Positions 21,938 to 28,441 of a DNA stretch of 30,110 nt are shown one piece after another. The number at the start of each line of letters is the position of its first letter. The stretch's first letter is position 1. The stretch is from IMG/VR virus record IMGVR_UViG_3300034158_000037, positions 1-30,110 of that record; one strand, written 5' to 3'. The translations under genes and the position numbers were made by a program. The notes beneath the pieces are model-generated. The model was given only the letters and a program-made list of their open reading frames with translations, had not been told where the DNA came from and did not search any database. Source of the DNA: a virus.

Positions 21938-22708
21938 TCAGAAGACGTCCGGCTGATCAGCAGCCGGCGTCGGTTGATTGGAGCGTGGTGGTCGGTGCTG
22001 CCCCGCCGCTGTGCCGGTGGACCCGGTCATCGCCTGCTTGCCACGCGAAATGCCTTTGTACATCCCGGCGCCGGCCGTCTCGATCTCGGCGAAGGGGATC
22101 TCTGGAACGGTCAGCTGCTCGCGCGCCGATCGGTCCAGGAAGTAAACGTAGCGAAGCTGGAAGCCCTCGATGGGCGCGTATCCAGCTTCGCGGTAGGCAG
22201 CCATCCCGGCCCTGCCCTGTACTTGGTGCTTGTCCTTTTCCATCGTGACCCGGCTCACCACATGGCCGGACTCGTTGCGCCAGGCCGTGCGGTTCTTCTT
22301 GATGCCGGTCAGCACGAACCCAGACGCTCGGTAGATCGTACCGTCACCACACTGCGCACCGTCAGCAAAACTTAGCACCCAGCGCAAATGCGGGTACGCC
22401 TTGCGCATGAGCCGGAAGGCCACACTGAGCGCGCGCGACTCGCTGTTGCGTGGTAGGCGATCTGAAAAGGCCATGCGGTTGAGTTCAATGAACCCGTTCC
22501 ACGTGGTGTCGGCGACAAGCCCTTGAACCTTGCGCTTGTCGAGCGGCGGGCCGAACTGCATCACGCCTTCGAGGCGGTTGTCCAAGTAGACGCCCAGGTG
22601 CAGCTGCGAATTGAGCACCACGCTCCCGCTGTAGTGCACGCGCTTCACCAGGGCATCGGCAGCGGCCCTGCTGATCGGCTTGACTTGGATGTCCTTCGCG
22701 CTTGCCAT
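21938..22708 (-). CDS. mom: Mom-like DNA adenine modification protein
   Basis: 256 residues. Conserved Mom blocks: RVHYSGSVVLNSQLHLGV (23-40), GVMQFGPPLDK, WNGFIELNRMAFSDRLPRN (70-88) with ESRAL, and WVLSFADGAQCGDGTIYRASGF (110-131). In phage Mu, Mom (a GNAT-fold protein) converts adenine to a methylcarbamoyl adenine and protects DNA from many restriction enzymes. The C-terminal 45 residues are low-complexity and absent from Mu Mom to my knowledge. The ATG overlaps the ParB-like stop (TGATG). No com-like zinc-finger gene is directly adjacent, unlike in Mu. Confidence 0.88.
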   Translation of the reverse strand: MASAKDIQVKPISRAAADALVKRVHYSGSVVLNSQLHLGVYLDNRLEGVMQFGPPLDKRKVQGLVADTTWNGFIELNRMAFSDRLPRNSESRALSVAFRLMRKAYPHLRWVLSFADGAQCGDGTIYRASGFVLTGIKKNRTAWRNESGHVVSRVTMEKDKHQVQGRAGMAAYREAGYAPIEGFQLRYVYFLDRSAREQLTVPEIPFAEIETAGAGMYKGISRGKQAMTGSTGTAAGQHRPPRSNQPTPAADQPDVF

Positions 22709-23424
22709 CAGATCGGACTCTCGTCAGCGCCGCCGCCAATGCTCAGGTAGGTCTCGCAGATGCGGGCCAGTGCATTGCCGTTGCTATTCTTGTTCTCGCT
22801 GTCAAACGCGCCCAGCGACGCTGCCAGGGCGATGGCGGCCTGTACCTGGGCGGCTTGCTCGTGATGCAGGGTGAACGTCATCTGCTCGAAGTCGTCCTTG
22901 TCGCCCTCAGGCAGCGCGGGCATTGCGTCGAGTGGCGGCACATCGCCCATCAGGCGGTCCAGCTCGTCATAGCTCAACGCGGTCAGCGCCAGGTCGAAGT
23001 CGACGGATTGCAGCGCCAGCAGCTCGGCCCGCAGCACGTCGTCATCCCAGCCGGCGGACAGCGCCGATCGGTTGTCGGCGATGATGTAGGCTTTGCGCTG
23101 GGCATCGCTCCAGCCAGTGCAGTCGATCGTGGGCACCAGGCCGTGCGGGATCAGCGTGCCACCGGGGAAGCGGATCTGTTCGCCGCGGGCATACATCGCC
23201 TCGGCAGCCAGGCAGCGCCCGTGCCCAGCGATCATGCCCATGGGATCGATCAATACGGGGTTGGTCCAGCCGTACTCGCGCAGCAGGCCCTGCAGCTCAT
23301 CGATCTGCGCCGGGCTGTGCGTGCGGGAGTTCTGCGCATACGCGACCAGGTCGACGAGCTTGCTCAGTTTGATCTGCGGAACCTCGACGTCGGCCCCGGC
23401 CAGTTTGCGCGCGCCCTCACCCAC
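22708..23424 (-). CDS. ParB/Srx-domain protein
   Basis: 238 residues. ParB-like N-terminal domain with AYAQNSRTHSPAQIDEL, LREYGWTNPVLID and the box-II variant GMIAGHGRCLAA (about 63-74; GHGR instead of GERR). Such domains without a centromere-binding half often accompany or precede phage DNA methyltransferases. Here the partner gene is the Mom-like enzyme directly downstream (TGATG overlap), so a targeting or nucleotide-dependent role in DNA modification is suggested. GTG start overlapping the TerS-like stop by 8 bases. Confidence 0.88.
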   Translation of the reverse strand: MGEGARKLAGADVEVPQIKLSKLVDLVAYAQNSRTHSPAQIDELQGLLREYGWTNPVLIDPMGMIAGHGRCLAAEAMYARGEQIRFPGGTLIPHGLVPTIDCTGWSDAQRKAYIIADNRSALSAGWDDDVLRAELLALQSVDFDLALTALSYDELDRLMGDVPPLDAMPALPEGDKDDFEQMTFTLHHEQAAQVQAAIALAASLGAFDSENKNSNGNALARICETYLSIGGGADESPI

Positions 23425-23992
23425 GTTCGATCACCACCACGGCGCCCTGTGGCAGATCGCCCGCATCGATGCCGTGCGCCTTGCGTTCGCCGTCCTGAAT
23501 GATCTTCAGCGTCTCGGCCGTGATCTTGGCCATCTTGGCGCGGTCGAAAGCTTTCTCCGGAGCGGACTCACGCATGCGGACGGCTTCGGCCGACATCGCG
23601 CGCGGCGCCGCCCATTCCAGGCGGTGACGGTCGAGCATCTGCCCGCGGATGTCGACGGCGACTTCATGCACGACCTGCTGGGTGACCAGCTCAGTTTGCT
23701 CAGCACTGACCTCGGGGCCGTACTCATCCATCAAGCGGCCGAACAGGTCAGCAGCGGCCTGGGCTTCGGCGGTCATCTCGCCGGGCTTCAGGTTGCCAAA
23801 GCACTTCTTCCAGTCTTCCTCGTTGGCCCGTCGCTCAAGCGTCGACTTGCCCATGCCGGTCTTGTCGGCAGCCATGCGCAGGGTCATGCCCGGCGTGCCC
23901 TCGTACAGCGCGCGCGCGGCGGCGTAGCGATCGGGAAAGTCGTCGAAGTCTTGCGGGCGGGATGGGTTGCGGTTTCGGGAGTTGGCGGCCAC
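23417..23992 (-). CDS. Terminase small-subunit-like DNA-binding protein
   Basis: 191 residues. N-terminal helix-turn-helix region with ALYEGTPGMTLRMAADKTGMGKSTLERRANEEDW, a helical middle (LVTQQVVHEVAVDIRGQML), and a C-terminal block KMAKITAETLKIIQDGERKAHGID typical of the far end of many TerS proteins. TerS recognises phage DNA and hands it to TerL. It lies 20 kb from terL, unusual for a pair normally adjacent. A copy of the late motif precedes it, as for terL. A HTH regulator with no packaging role is the alternative. Confidence 0.65.
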   Translation of the reverse strand: MAANSRNRNPSRPQDFDDFPDRYAAARALYEGTPGMTLRMAADKTGMGKSTLERRANEEDWKKCFGNLKPGEMTAEAQAAADLFGRLMDEYGPEVSAEQTELVTQQVVHEVAVDIRGQMLDRHRLEWAAPRAMSAEAVRMRESAPEKAFDRAKMAKITAETLKIIQDGERKAHGIDAGDLPQGAVVVIERG

Positions 23993-24022
23993 GGCTATTC
24001 CAAAAAAGAGTTGGTATAGGCG

Positions 24023-24038
24023 ATTGTGGCATCACGAC
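24023..24038 (-). promoter_or_regulatory. Late-gene upstream motif, copy 3 (TerS-like gene)
   Basis: GTCGTGATGCCACAAT, 13 of 16 or better against the other two copies, starts 46 bases before the GTG at 23992. TATACC lies just downstream. Confidence 0.4.
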
Positions 24039-24066
24039 TTGGGATAGCCGCTCAGTGGATGCAGCG

Positions 24067-24090
24067 GCAGTTACAGCGGGGCAGTTACAG
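24067..24090 (+). repeat. Two GCAGTTACAG repeats
   Basis: GCAGTTACAG at 24067-24076 and 24081-24090, the second overlapping the stop codon at 24085-24087. The core is the same GTTACAG found 12 times in the candidate origin at the right end, which suggests a second binding site for the same protein. Confidence 0.6.
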
Positions 24091-24414
24091 TACGACGGGG
24101 ATGACGCTTGGCGCCCACTGGTCAGCGTAGGCGATCTTGATCTTGGCCTTCACGTCGTCCGACTCAGCGTGCAGGCCGCTGTAGGCCAGGAAGTGGTCGA
24201 AGTCTTCATCCAGGCTTTTGCTCGGGTAGTTTTCGAGGACGGGATGGGTGCTCGCCTGCACCAGCAGGTTTGCCAGATCTTCCAGGTTGCCGTTGCTGTC
24301 GTCCAGCGTCAGCACGGTACGGTCATCGACCAGCACGCGGGCTAAGCCGCCGCCGGACACGATGGAGATGTCGCCGAGGATGCCGATTAATTTGTCGGGT
24401 TGGTTCGCTTGCAT
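24085..24414 (-). CDS. Hypothetical phage protein, 109 aa
   Basis: First gene after module B. Begins with a beta-rich half (LIGILGDISIVSGGGLARVLVDDRTVLTL), then helices LEDLANLLVQA and the block LDEDFDHFLAYSGLHAE (about 69-85), which is common in small phage proteins of unknown function. The stop overlaps a GTTACAG repeat. ATG with only a weak ribosome site. Confidence 0.82.
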   Translation of the reverse strand: MQANQPDKLIGILGDISIVSGGGLARVLVDDRTVLTLDDSNGNLEDLANLLVQASTHPVLENYPSKSLDEDFDHFLAYSGLHAESDDVKAKIKIAYADQWAPSVIPVVL

Positions 24415-24460
24415 GGTGGTGGTCTCAATGGTGCCATTCCGTGGCGATTTGTCAGTCAGT

Positions 24461-24551
24461 GCGCCCTATTGGCGCCCTAAGTTATGTTGCGGCTTGTGTG
24501 TCGTTGATTTGTAACGGTTTTATTTGCGACTCGCCCTGATGAAGGATCAGG
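24461..24551 (-). promoter_or_regulatory. Composite module B (dyad + tandem TAGGGCGC)
   Basis: Perfect dyad CCTGAT-N5-ATCAGG (24551-24535), overlapping the stop of the 30-residue gene; 55 bases; then TAGGGCGC at 24479-24472 and 24468-24461. The next ATG (24414) is 47 bases downstream. Confidence 0.8.
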
Positions 24552-24639
24552 AGTCAAACATCAGAGCGAGCATTACGACGATGACCGCCAGCCCCGGCTG
24601 ACCTGATCCCAGCAGGATGAACGCGAAGAGCCAGATCAT
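24547..24639 (-). CDS. Tiny membrane protein, 30 aa
   Basis: ATG overlaps the upstream stop (ATGA). Two hydrophobic parts around a short polar Gly-Ser-Gly-Gln-Pro-Gly turn (MIWLFAFILLG; LAVIVVMLALMF). Its TGA lies inside the dyad of module B. Shortness lowers certainty, but coupling and hydrophobicity favour a real gene. Confidence 0.55.
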   Translation of the reverse strand: MIWLFAFILLGSGQPGLAVIVVMLALMFDS

Positions 24640-25061
24640 GCGTCAGCAGCCTGCGCAGCAGTATCGATCTTCGCCAGCTCTTCACGGTGCGTTGTGTGTC
24701 CAAGCTTGACCAGCACGGTTCCGATCAGCAGCAGGAACGCGGCCACCACAAGCCCGCAGTAGGCTGTCAGCAATACTAGCGTGATGCTCTGGATCCAGCT
24801 CAGTGTTGCGCGCGCTACGCCACGCTTTGGATTTGCCTTCACCCAGGTGCGCAGGCGCTCGATCGCAGTCTTGTCGCCAGCGCGTGCGCTCGACACGGTT
24901 GTGGCGGACATCAGGACCGCGAGTAGCAGGAGCACGGTCAGCGTCCAGATCAGCACCGATGCGATGCTCAGGAAGCCAGGCTGCTCAGGGTAAGCGATTG
25001 CCGTGACGAGTGAGCCGGCGAGCAACAGCCAGATGGCTTGTGCAATGAGAACCTTTTTCAA
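24636..25061 (-). CDS. Multi-span membrane protein, 141 aa
   Basis: The best start is a TTG at 25061 preceded by GAGGAAAGG; a longer frame overlaps the gene upstream. Four hydrophobic segments are visible (about 5-22, 31-52, 85-103 and 104-122) with a polar loop between the second and third containing AIERLRTWVKANPKRG. C-terminal tail is charged. No family recognised. It is coupled to the tiny membrane gene downstream. Confidence 0.75.
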   Translation of the reverse strand: MKKVLIAQAIWLLLAGSLVTAIAYPEQPGFLSIASVLIWTLTVLLLLAVLMSATTVSSARAGDKTAIERLRTWVKANPKRGVARATLSWIQSITLVLLTAYCGLVVAAFLLLIGTVLVKLGHTTHREELAKIDTAAQAADA

Positions 25062-25104
25062 TTGCCTTTCCTCATGGTGGGCCGCACGGAATGCGCGGCC
25101 CTGT

Positions 25105-25239
25105 TTACGATGCAGCGGCTTGGCGATATGCCAGCGCCAGGATAACACGGCCGCGCCGGTACGATGCTTGCGCCTTCGCGCTCGGCTTATCCTCGACGAT
25201 GTGGCGAGCAAGTCGCGCCGCGTCAGTAGGTGAAAGCAT
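25105..25239 (-). CDS. Small hypothetical protein, 44 aa
   Basis: MLSPTDAARLARHIVEDK, then RRGRVILALAYRQAAAS; basic and helical. ATG overlaps the previous stop (TGATG). Ends in TAA, 43 bases before the next start. Short, but its coupling supports it. No function assigned. Confidence 0.65.
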   Translation of the reverse strand: MLSPTDAARLARHIVEDKPSAKAQASYRRGRVILALAYRQAAAS

Positions 25240-25427
25240 CACAGCGGCGTCACCGTGATCACCGGCCGGCCATTGGCGCCAGGCGCGATGCTGACGTGGG
25301 CGCCCTCCTTGCGCAGCTGCTCGACACGCTCATTGGCGAGCCGCCATTCTGCATCGGCGCGCCATTTGATTTGGTCCTGGGTCGGCATGGCTTTCGCCAG
25401 TTCCCAGTTGCCGGGGATCTCGATCAT
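25239..25427 (-). CDS. Small hypothetical phage protein, 62 aa
   Basis: Start at 25427 (MIEIPGNWELAKAMP), overlapping the upstream stop as ATGA. A helix QIKWRADAEWRLANERVEQLRKEG followed by a beta hairpin HVSIAPGANGRPVITVTPL. No known family. Confidence 0.75.
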   Translation of the reverse strand: MIEIPGNWELAKAMPTQDQIKWRADAEWRLANERVEQLRKEGAHVSIAPGANGRPVITVTPL

Positions 25428-25657
25428 TGTGTCACCTTGTCGTGGGGGTTGATCCAAGGGCGGACATTGCCAACCTGCCGCTCCATCAGCGTCAGGCCAA
25501 ACAGGTTGAAGCTCGTCACGGTGGCGATGCCGTCGTATTTCTCGCGTGGGCCGACGTGTCGCAACTCGCGCGCCACATCGTACAGCGACGAGCGCCCAAT
25601 GCGCCACATGGCCATCTCGCGCGTGACGAAGCGCGGAATCAGGACCAGCAGGTTCAT
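25424..25657 (-). CDS. Small hypothetical phage protein, 77 aa
   Basis: Start at the ATG at 25657, overlapping the upstream stop (ATGA). Begins MNLLVLIPRFVTREMAMWRIGR; then an Arg-rich helical part DVARELRHVG and a beta C-terminus FNLFGLTLMERQVGNVRPW. No recognised domain. Confidence 0.72.
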   Translation of the reverse strand: MNLLVLIPRFVTREMAMWRIGRSSLYDVARELRHVGPREKYDGIATVTSFNLFGLTLMERQVGNVRPWINPHDKVTQ

Positions 25658-25929
25658 TCTGAATCTCCCGCGACGAGCACGTAGGTCGCCTCGAAGGCGG
25701 CGGCCGGCATGTACGATGGCAGGTCGACACCTTCCTCGAAGAGCAGGTAGCCGCCCTCCATCACGTTGTGGTGGGTCACCCACACCGCGCCGACCTGGGC
25801 GGGCACGAAGCGCTGGTCAACGAAGTGCAGCTCGATCCCGCGCGGGTTGGCGATCAGGTGCGCGATCTTCAGCGCCTGGACGGTCTTGTTGCTCTGGTAG
25901 GTCGGGATGGTGCGGGTCAGCGGGTTCAC
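25654..25929 (-). CDS. Conserved phage hypothetical protein, 91 aa
   Basis: GTG at 25929 overlaps the upstream stop (GTGA). Segments VQALKIAHLIANPRGIELHFVDQRFVPAQVG and GGYLLFEEGVDLPSYMPAAAFEATYV fit a common small phage family with an L-x-F-x-D-x-x-F and a G-Y-x-x-x-Y/F-E-D-G pattern. Function unknown. Confidence 0.8.
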   Translation of the reverse strand: MNPLTRTIPTYQSNKTVQALKIAHLIANPRGIELHFVDQRFVPAQVGAVWVTHHNVMEGGYLLFEEGVDLPSYMPAAAFEATYVLVAGDSE

Positions 25930-26270
25930 AGGCGGCGCTCCAGCAGCAGGCGGGTGATGCCAAGGCGGACGGACAGGCACAGGCGGGTGATGCGCGGCGG
26001 CCAGTGGGATGGTGGGCGTAGCACTTCAGTCGGCGTGATCGACGTGATCATGCGTTCAAAGGCGTTCGCCTTGGCGGCATCGAAGGGCTCCAGCGCCACA
26101 GGGGTCACCCTGCCGATACGCGTCCCATCGATGAAGACATCGACGTCGGAACCGGTGAACATCTTCTTGCCGTTGCCTGGCTCGACTTCGCGGCCGATGC
26201 TGACATCGGACTTGGTGGTGGTTTCCATGCTGCGCGCAACGAGGCGCGGGCCGGACTGTAACAGGCTCAT
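25926..26270 (-). CDS. Hypothetical phage protein, 114 aa
   Basis: Coupled by ATGA upstream and GTGA downstream. Central part beta-rich (VDVFIDGTRIGRVTPVAL), then a helix AAKANAFERMI, and a basic hydrophobic C-terminus ITRLCLSVRLGITRLLLERRL that could be an amphipathic or membrane-associated helix. No family recognised. Confidence 0.75.
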   Translation of the reverse strand: MSLLQSGPRLVARSMETTTKSDVSIGREVEPGNGKKMFTGSDVDVFIDGTRIGRVTPVALEPFDAAKANAFERMITSITPTEVLRPPSHWPPRITRLCLSVRLGITRLLLERRL

Positions 26271-26560
26271 AGGGTTTCCTTGGCCGGGTTTGCCGGCGGG
26301 TTGGATGATTGGCCGCGCAGGATGCGATCGTGCGTGATCAGGGCGCGGGTTTTGTTGTGCAGGATGCAGCGGCGGGCGTTGCGCATCACCAGGCTATCGT
26401 CACGATAGTCCCGCGACGTGCCCAGGGCGCCACGCGTCATGGTGCCGATCTCGACGATGGCTGACCCGCAGTGATCGATCTCCAGCACGACCAGGGCATC
26501 CCTAATCGGCGACGGGACGGCGATCCAGAAGTATGGGTCGAAGGCGTCGATCTGGATCAT
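26267..26560 (-). CDS. Hypothetical phage protein, 97 aa
   Basis: The ATG at 26560 gives an ATGA overlap with the upstream stop and is preferred over an ATG four codons earlier. Opens MIQIDAFDPYFWIAVPSPIRDALVVLEIDHC, then an Arg-rich segment RRCILHNKTRALITHDRILRG. No recognised motif. Confidence 0.75.
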   Translation of the reverse strand: MIQIDAFDPYFWIAVPSPIRDALVVLEIDHCGSAIVEIGTMTRGALGTSRDYRDDSLVMRNARRCILHNKTRALITHDRILRGQSSNPPANPAKETL

Positions 26561-26775
26561 TGGCAGACCCATGCGGTGCCGTAGCGCGGATGGTCTTGCA
26601 GTCGGTAGGTGTAGACCTTGGCCATTCGCACGGGCATCGCCTCGTCCGCGCGAGCGTAGGCTGGGCAGTCGAAATCGCTCGGCAGCTCAGGAACGTTGAA
26701 ACTAACGATACCCTCCGACATAGCGTGCAGTTTCCCATCCGCAGGGCCGCCGACACAGCGGTAGCCGCGGCTCAT
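26557..26775 (-). CDS. Small phage protein (YRCVGGPADG type), 72 aa
   Basis: The N-terminal Y-R-C-V-G-G-P-A-D-G-K, followed by a beta pattern and a C-terminal Y-T-Y-R-L, occurs in many short phage proteins of unknown function. ATGA overlap upstream and downstream. Confidence 0.8.
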   Translation of the reverse strand: MSRGYRCVGGPADGKLHAMSEGIVSFNVPELPSDFDCPAYARADEAMPVRMAKVYTYRLQDHPRYGTAWVCQ

Positions 26776-26963
26776 ATGCGCCCCGCGTCTTCGAGACGGT
26801 AGGACAGCACGCCCGAACCGACGGCCCAGAGCATGACCATGAAGACACGACCCTCAGCGTACCAACCGCCGATGTTGAAGCTGGCGGCCATGAATGAGCC
26901 GCCGAGGTACGCCACGACGCCGAGCACCACGTAGATGAGCAGCCACGCCAGCCAAGTTCTCAT
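26772..26963 (-). CDS. Small two-span membrane protein, 63 aa
   Basis: Start at 26963 overlaps the upstream stop (ATGA). Two transmembrane segments at about 3-22 (WLAWLLIYVVLGVVAYLGG) and 38-54 (GRVFMVMLWAVGSGVLS), with a short loop. Positive charges are few. Function unknown; not a clear holin. Confidence 0.7.
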   Translation of the reverse strand: MRTWLAWLLIYVVLGVVAYLGGSFMAASFNIGGWYAEGRVFMVMLWAVGSGVLSYRLEDAGRI

Positions 26964-27100
26964 GGCCGCCACCGCAGCTTGGTGTATGGCGCGTCGCGAT
27001 CGGTGCAGACCTGAGCCCGGCCCAGGCCTATGCGGACGTTCTTGACGTTCATCCACGTGTGCCGGAACTGGCCGGCGCATGTCAGGACTTGCAGTGTCAT
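26960..27100 (-). CDS. Small hypothetical protein, 46 aa
   Basis: MTLQVLTCAGQFRHTWMNVK, then NVRIGLGRAQVCTDRDAPY and a basic end. Overlaps its neighbours by ATGA on both sides, which is strong support for so short a gene. Rich in Arg, with two Cys. No function assigned. Confidence 0.7.
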   Translation of the reverse strand: MTLQVLTCAGQFRHTWMNVKNVRIGLGRAQVCTDRDAPYTKLRWRP

Positions 27101-27387
27101 CGCGGTTTCACTCCCGCAGGAAGGTGCTTGAGAGTCGCTACAAGACGCGACCGGGTAAAACCCTCTGTCACGCGCTTGACCATGTGCTTGTCGACCTTGA
27201 AACGCAGCATGAGGGCGTCAGGCGCCCACCCAGCGAACTGGTACAGCGCTCGCAGCTCAAGAATCTGCTCATCGGTCAGCAGTGGCGCGCAGCCTTGTGA
27301 ACCGCCCTTCTTGGGCTTGATGGCGGCCCTGCTGCTCGCCATCTGGTTTCTTGCCGAGTACGGCTCACCAGAAAACACGCTGCTCAT
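27097..27387 (-). CDS. Small helix-turn-helix-like protein, 96 aa
   Basis: The C-terminal half LTDEQILELRALYQFAGWAPDALMLRFKVDKHMVKRVTEGF has the layout of a trihelical DNA-binding domain (about 37-77). The N-terminus is basic and Ser-rich (AAIKPKKGGSQG). It is coupled to the signal-peptide gene upstream by ATGA. A regulatory role is possible but cannot be shown here. Confidence 0.6.
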   Translation of the reverse strand: MSSVFSGEPYSARNQMASSRAAIKPKKGGSQGCAPLLTDEQILELRALYQFAGWAPDALMLRFKVDKHMVKRVTEGFTRSRLVATLKHLPAGVKPR

Positions 27388-27602
27388 ACGTGCCCCTGGA
27401 ACGCGCGGCTACCAGCAGCCTTGAGGTGGGCCTTGCGCTCAGCGCGTTTGCGGTCTTTGCCTTCGAGATCGATGATCGAGTTGAAGTCGAAGCCGGCTTC
27501 GAGGTCGCGGCGGCGGGTTGGCATGATGGTCGGCGGTGCGGCGGCGAGCAGACCGGCCCCAGCAGCAGCAACCAGGGCAAACATGGCGATGCGCGGGCTC
27601 AC
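27384..27602 (-). CDS. Small membrane-anchored or exported protein, 72 aa
   Basis: GTG start overlapping the upstream stop (GTGA). N-terminal hydrophobic stretch IAMFALVAAAGAGLLAAA (5-22) suggests a signal peptide or anchor; the rest is strongly charged (KDRKRAERKAHLK). It lies in a run of small membrane proteins. No clear spanin or holin features beyond that. Confidence 0.65.
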   Translation of the reverse strand: MSPRIAMFALVAAAGAGLLAAAPPTIMPTRRRDLEAGFDFNSIIDLEGKDRKRAERKAHLKAAGSRAFQGHV

Positions 27603-27799
27603 AGCTGCACCGCCCGGTCTTTGCCGATGTCGCGCCAGGCGAAGCCGCCGATCACCACGGCGAATGCCAGAGACAGAGCAGCGTCACCGCCGTTACCAGC
27701 TTTGAAGTGATCGAGCGCGATGTTGAAGCAGATGCCCGCAAGAAGCAGCTTCAGCCGATCATCCCCCAGTAGCGCCCAAAGCAATTTGAGTAGTTTCAA
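27599..27799 (-). CDS. Small membrane protein, 66 aa, TTG start
   Basis: TTG at 27799 with GAGGAAAGG directly upstream, the same arrangement as the gene at 25061. Two hydrophobic stretches (about 6-25, LLWALL...LLLAGICFNIAL; 41-57, AALSLAFAVVIGGFAW) around an Asp/Gly-rich loop. Function unknown. Confidence 0.72.
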   Translation of the reverse strand: MKLLKLLWALLGDDRLKLLLAGICFNIALDHFKAGNGGDAALSLAFAVVIGGFAWRDIGKDRAVQL

Positions 27800-27839
27800 T
27801 TTCCTTTCCTCAGAAATTCCAGCGTTGATCAATTATGCG

Positions 27840-28079
27840 CTACGACGCTTTCGCTTGTCGAGCAGTCCACACTTCGAGGATCTTATCTTCCAGCGCCTGG
27901 CGCGAAGGCAGTCCGCGTTTCTTCTCGATGTTTTCGAGCGTGGCGATGCGGATTGGCTTGTTGGGCATGTTCAGGATGTACCTGGCCTCGCACTCGAAGC
28001 GCCAGGCTTCGCTGTCACAGTCGACCACGGTGCCGTCGATCAGCGTGACAGGCGTGGCCTTCCAGCTGCAGCCGTTCAA
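27840..28079 (-). CDS. Conserved phage hypothetical protein, 79 aa
   Basis: V-D-C-D-S-E-A-W-R-F-E-C-E-A-R-x-I-L-N-M-P, then RIATLENIEKKRG and a C-terminal helix EDKILEVWTARQAKA. This W-R-x-E-C-E-A-R pattern is widespread in phage accessory proteins (I believe the DUF7696 group, not verified). ATGA overlap with the upstream gene. Confidence 0.85.
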   Translation of the reverse strand: MNGCSWKATPVTLIDGTVVDCDSEAWRFECEARYILNMPNKPIRIATLENIEKKRGLPSRQALEDKILEVWTARQAKAS

Positions 28080-28360
28080 GCGCTGACCAGTTCGCGAGGC
28101 GCAGCAGTGTCCAGGGTCTCGGCAGGTAGATCGTCGTCGCGGAGCGGCATCAGCTCGCCGACGCCATAGGCGACGCCGTTCGGGACGGCAGGGTGTTTAC
28201 AGACCCAGCCATCGGTGGGCGTTCGCGATATGCCCTGCCCGTAGTCGATCAGTGAACCCTTCGGCAGAAAGATTGCCAGCTCGACCTGGCTGCCTGCTGG
28301 GATCTGCGCGTCGTAAACCAGAGTCAGGGCCAGGTCGCCTGGCTGAAATGCCTTGCTCAT
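28076..28360 (-). CDS. Conserved phage hypothetical protein, 94 aa
   Basis: F-x-x-G-D-L-A-L, then AGSQVEL and DGWVCKHPAVPNGVAYGVGELMPLR fit a short beta-rich phage family of unknown function. First gene of the long coupled run; both a palindrome (centre 48 bases upstream) and module A precede it. No clear Shine-Dalgarno. Confidence 0.85.
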   Translation of the reverse strand: MSKAFQPGDLALTLVYDAQIPAGSQVELAIFLPKGSLIDYGQGISRTPTDGWVCKHPAVPNGVAYGVGELMPLRDDDLPAETLDTAAPRELVSA

Positions 28361-28402
28361 TTTCGCATACCGATGTGGGGGATTTGAGCGCCGAGTGTAC
28401 CA

Positions 28403-28414
28403 CTCATAAATGAG
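28403..28414 (-). promoter_or_regulatory. CTCATAWATGAG palindrome, copy 5
   Basis: CTCATAAATGAG (minus strand CTCATTTATGAG), centre 48 bases before the ATG at 28360. Perfect 12-bp dyad. It lies downstream of module A, so both signals precede the same gene. Confidence 0.65.
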
Positions 28415-28441
28415 GTTGGCGCAACTCGGATTTGATTATCT

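Noticed and set aside
25230-26021. Rightward frame of 263 codons
   Set aside because: Lies over five coupled leftward genes with better starts; Arg/Ser/Pro-rich low-complexity product.
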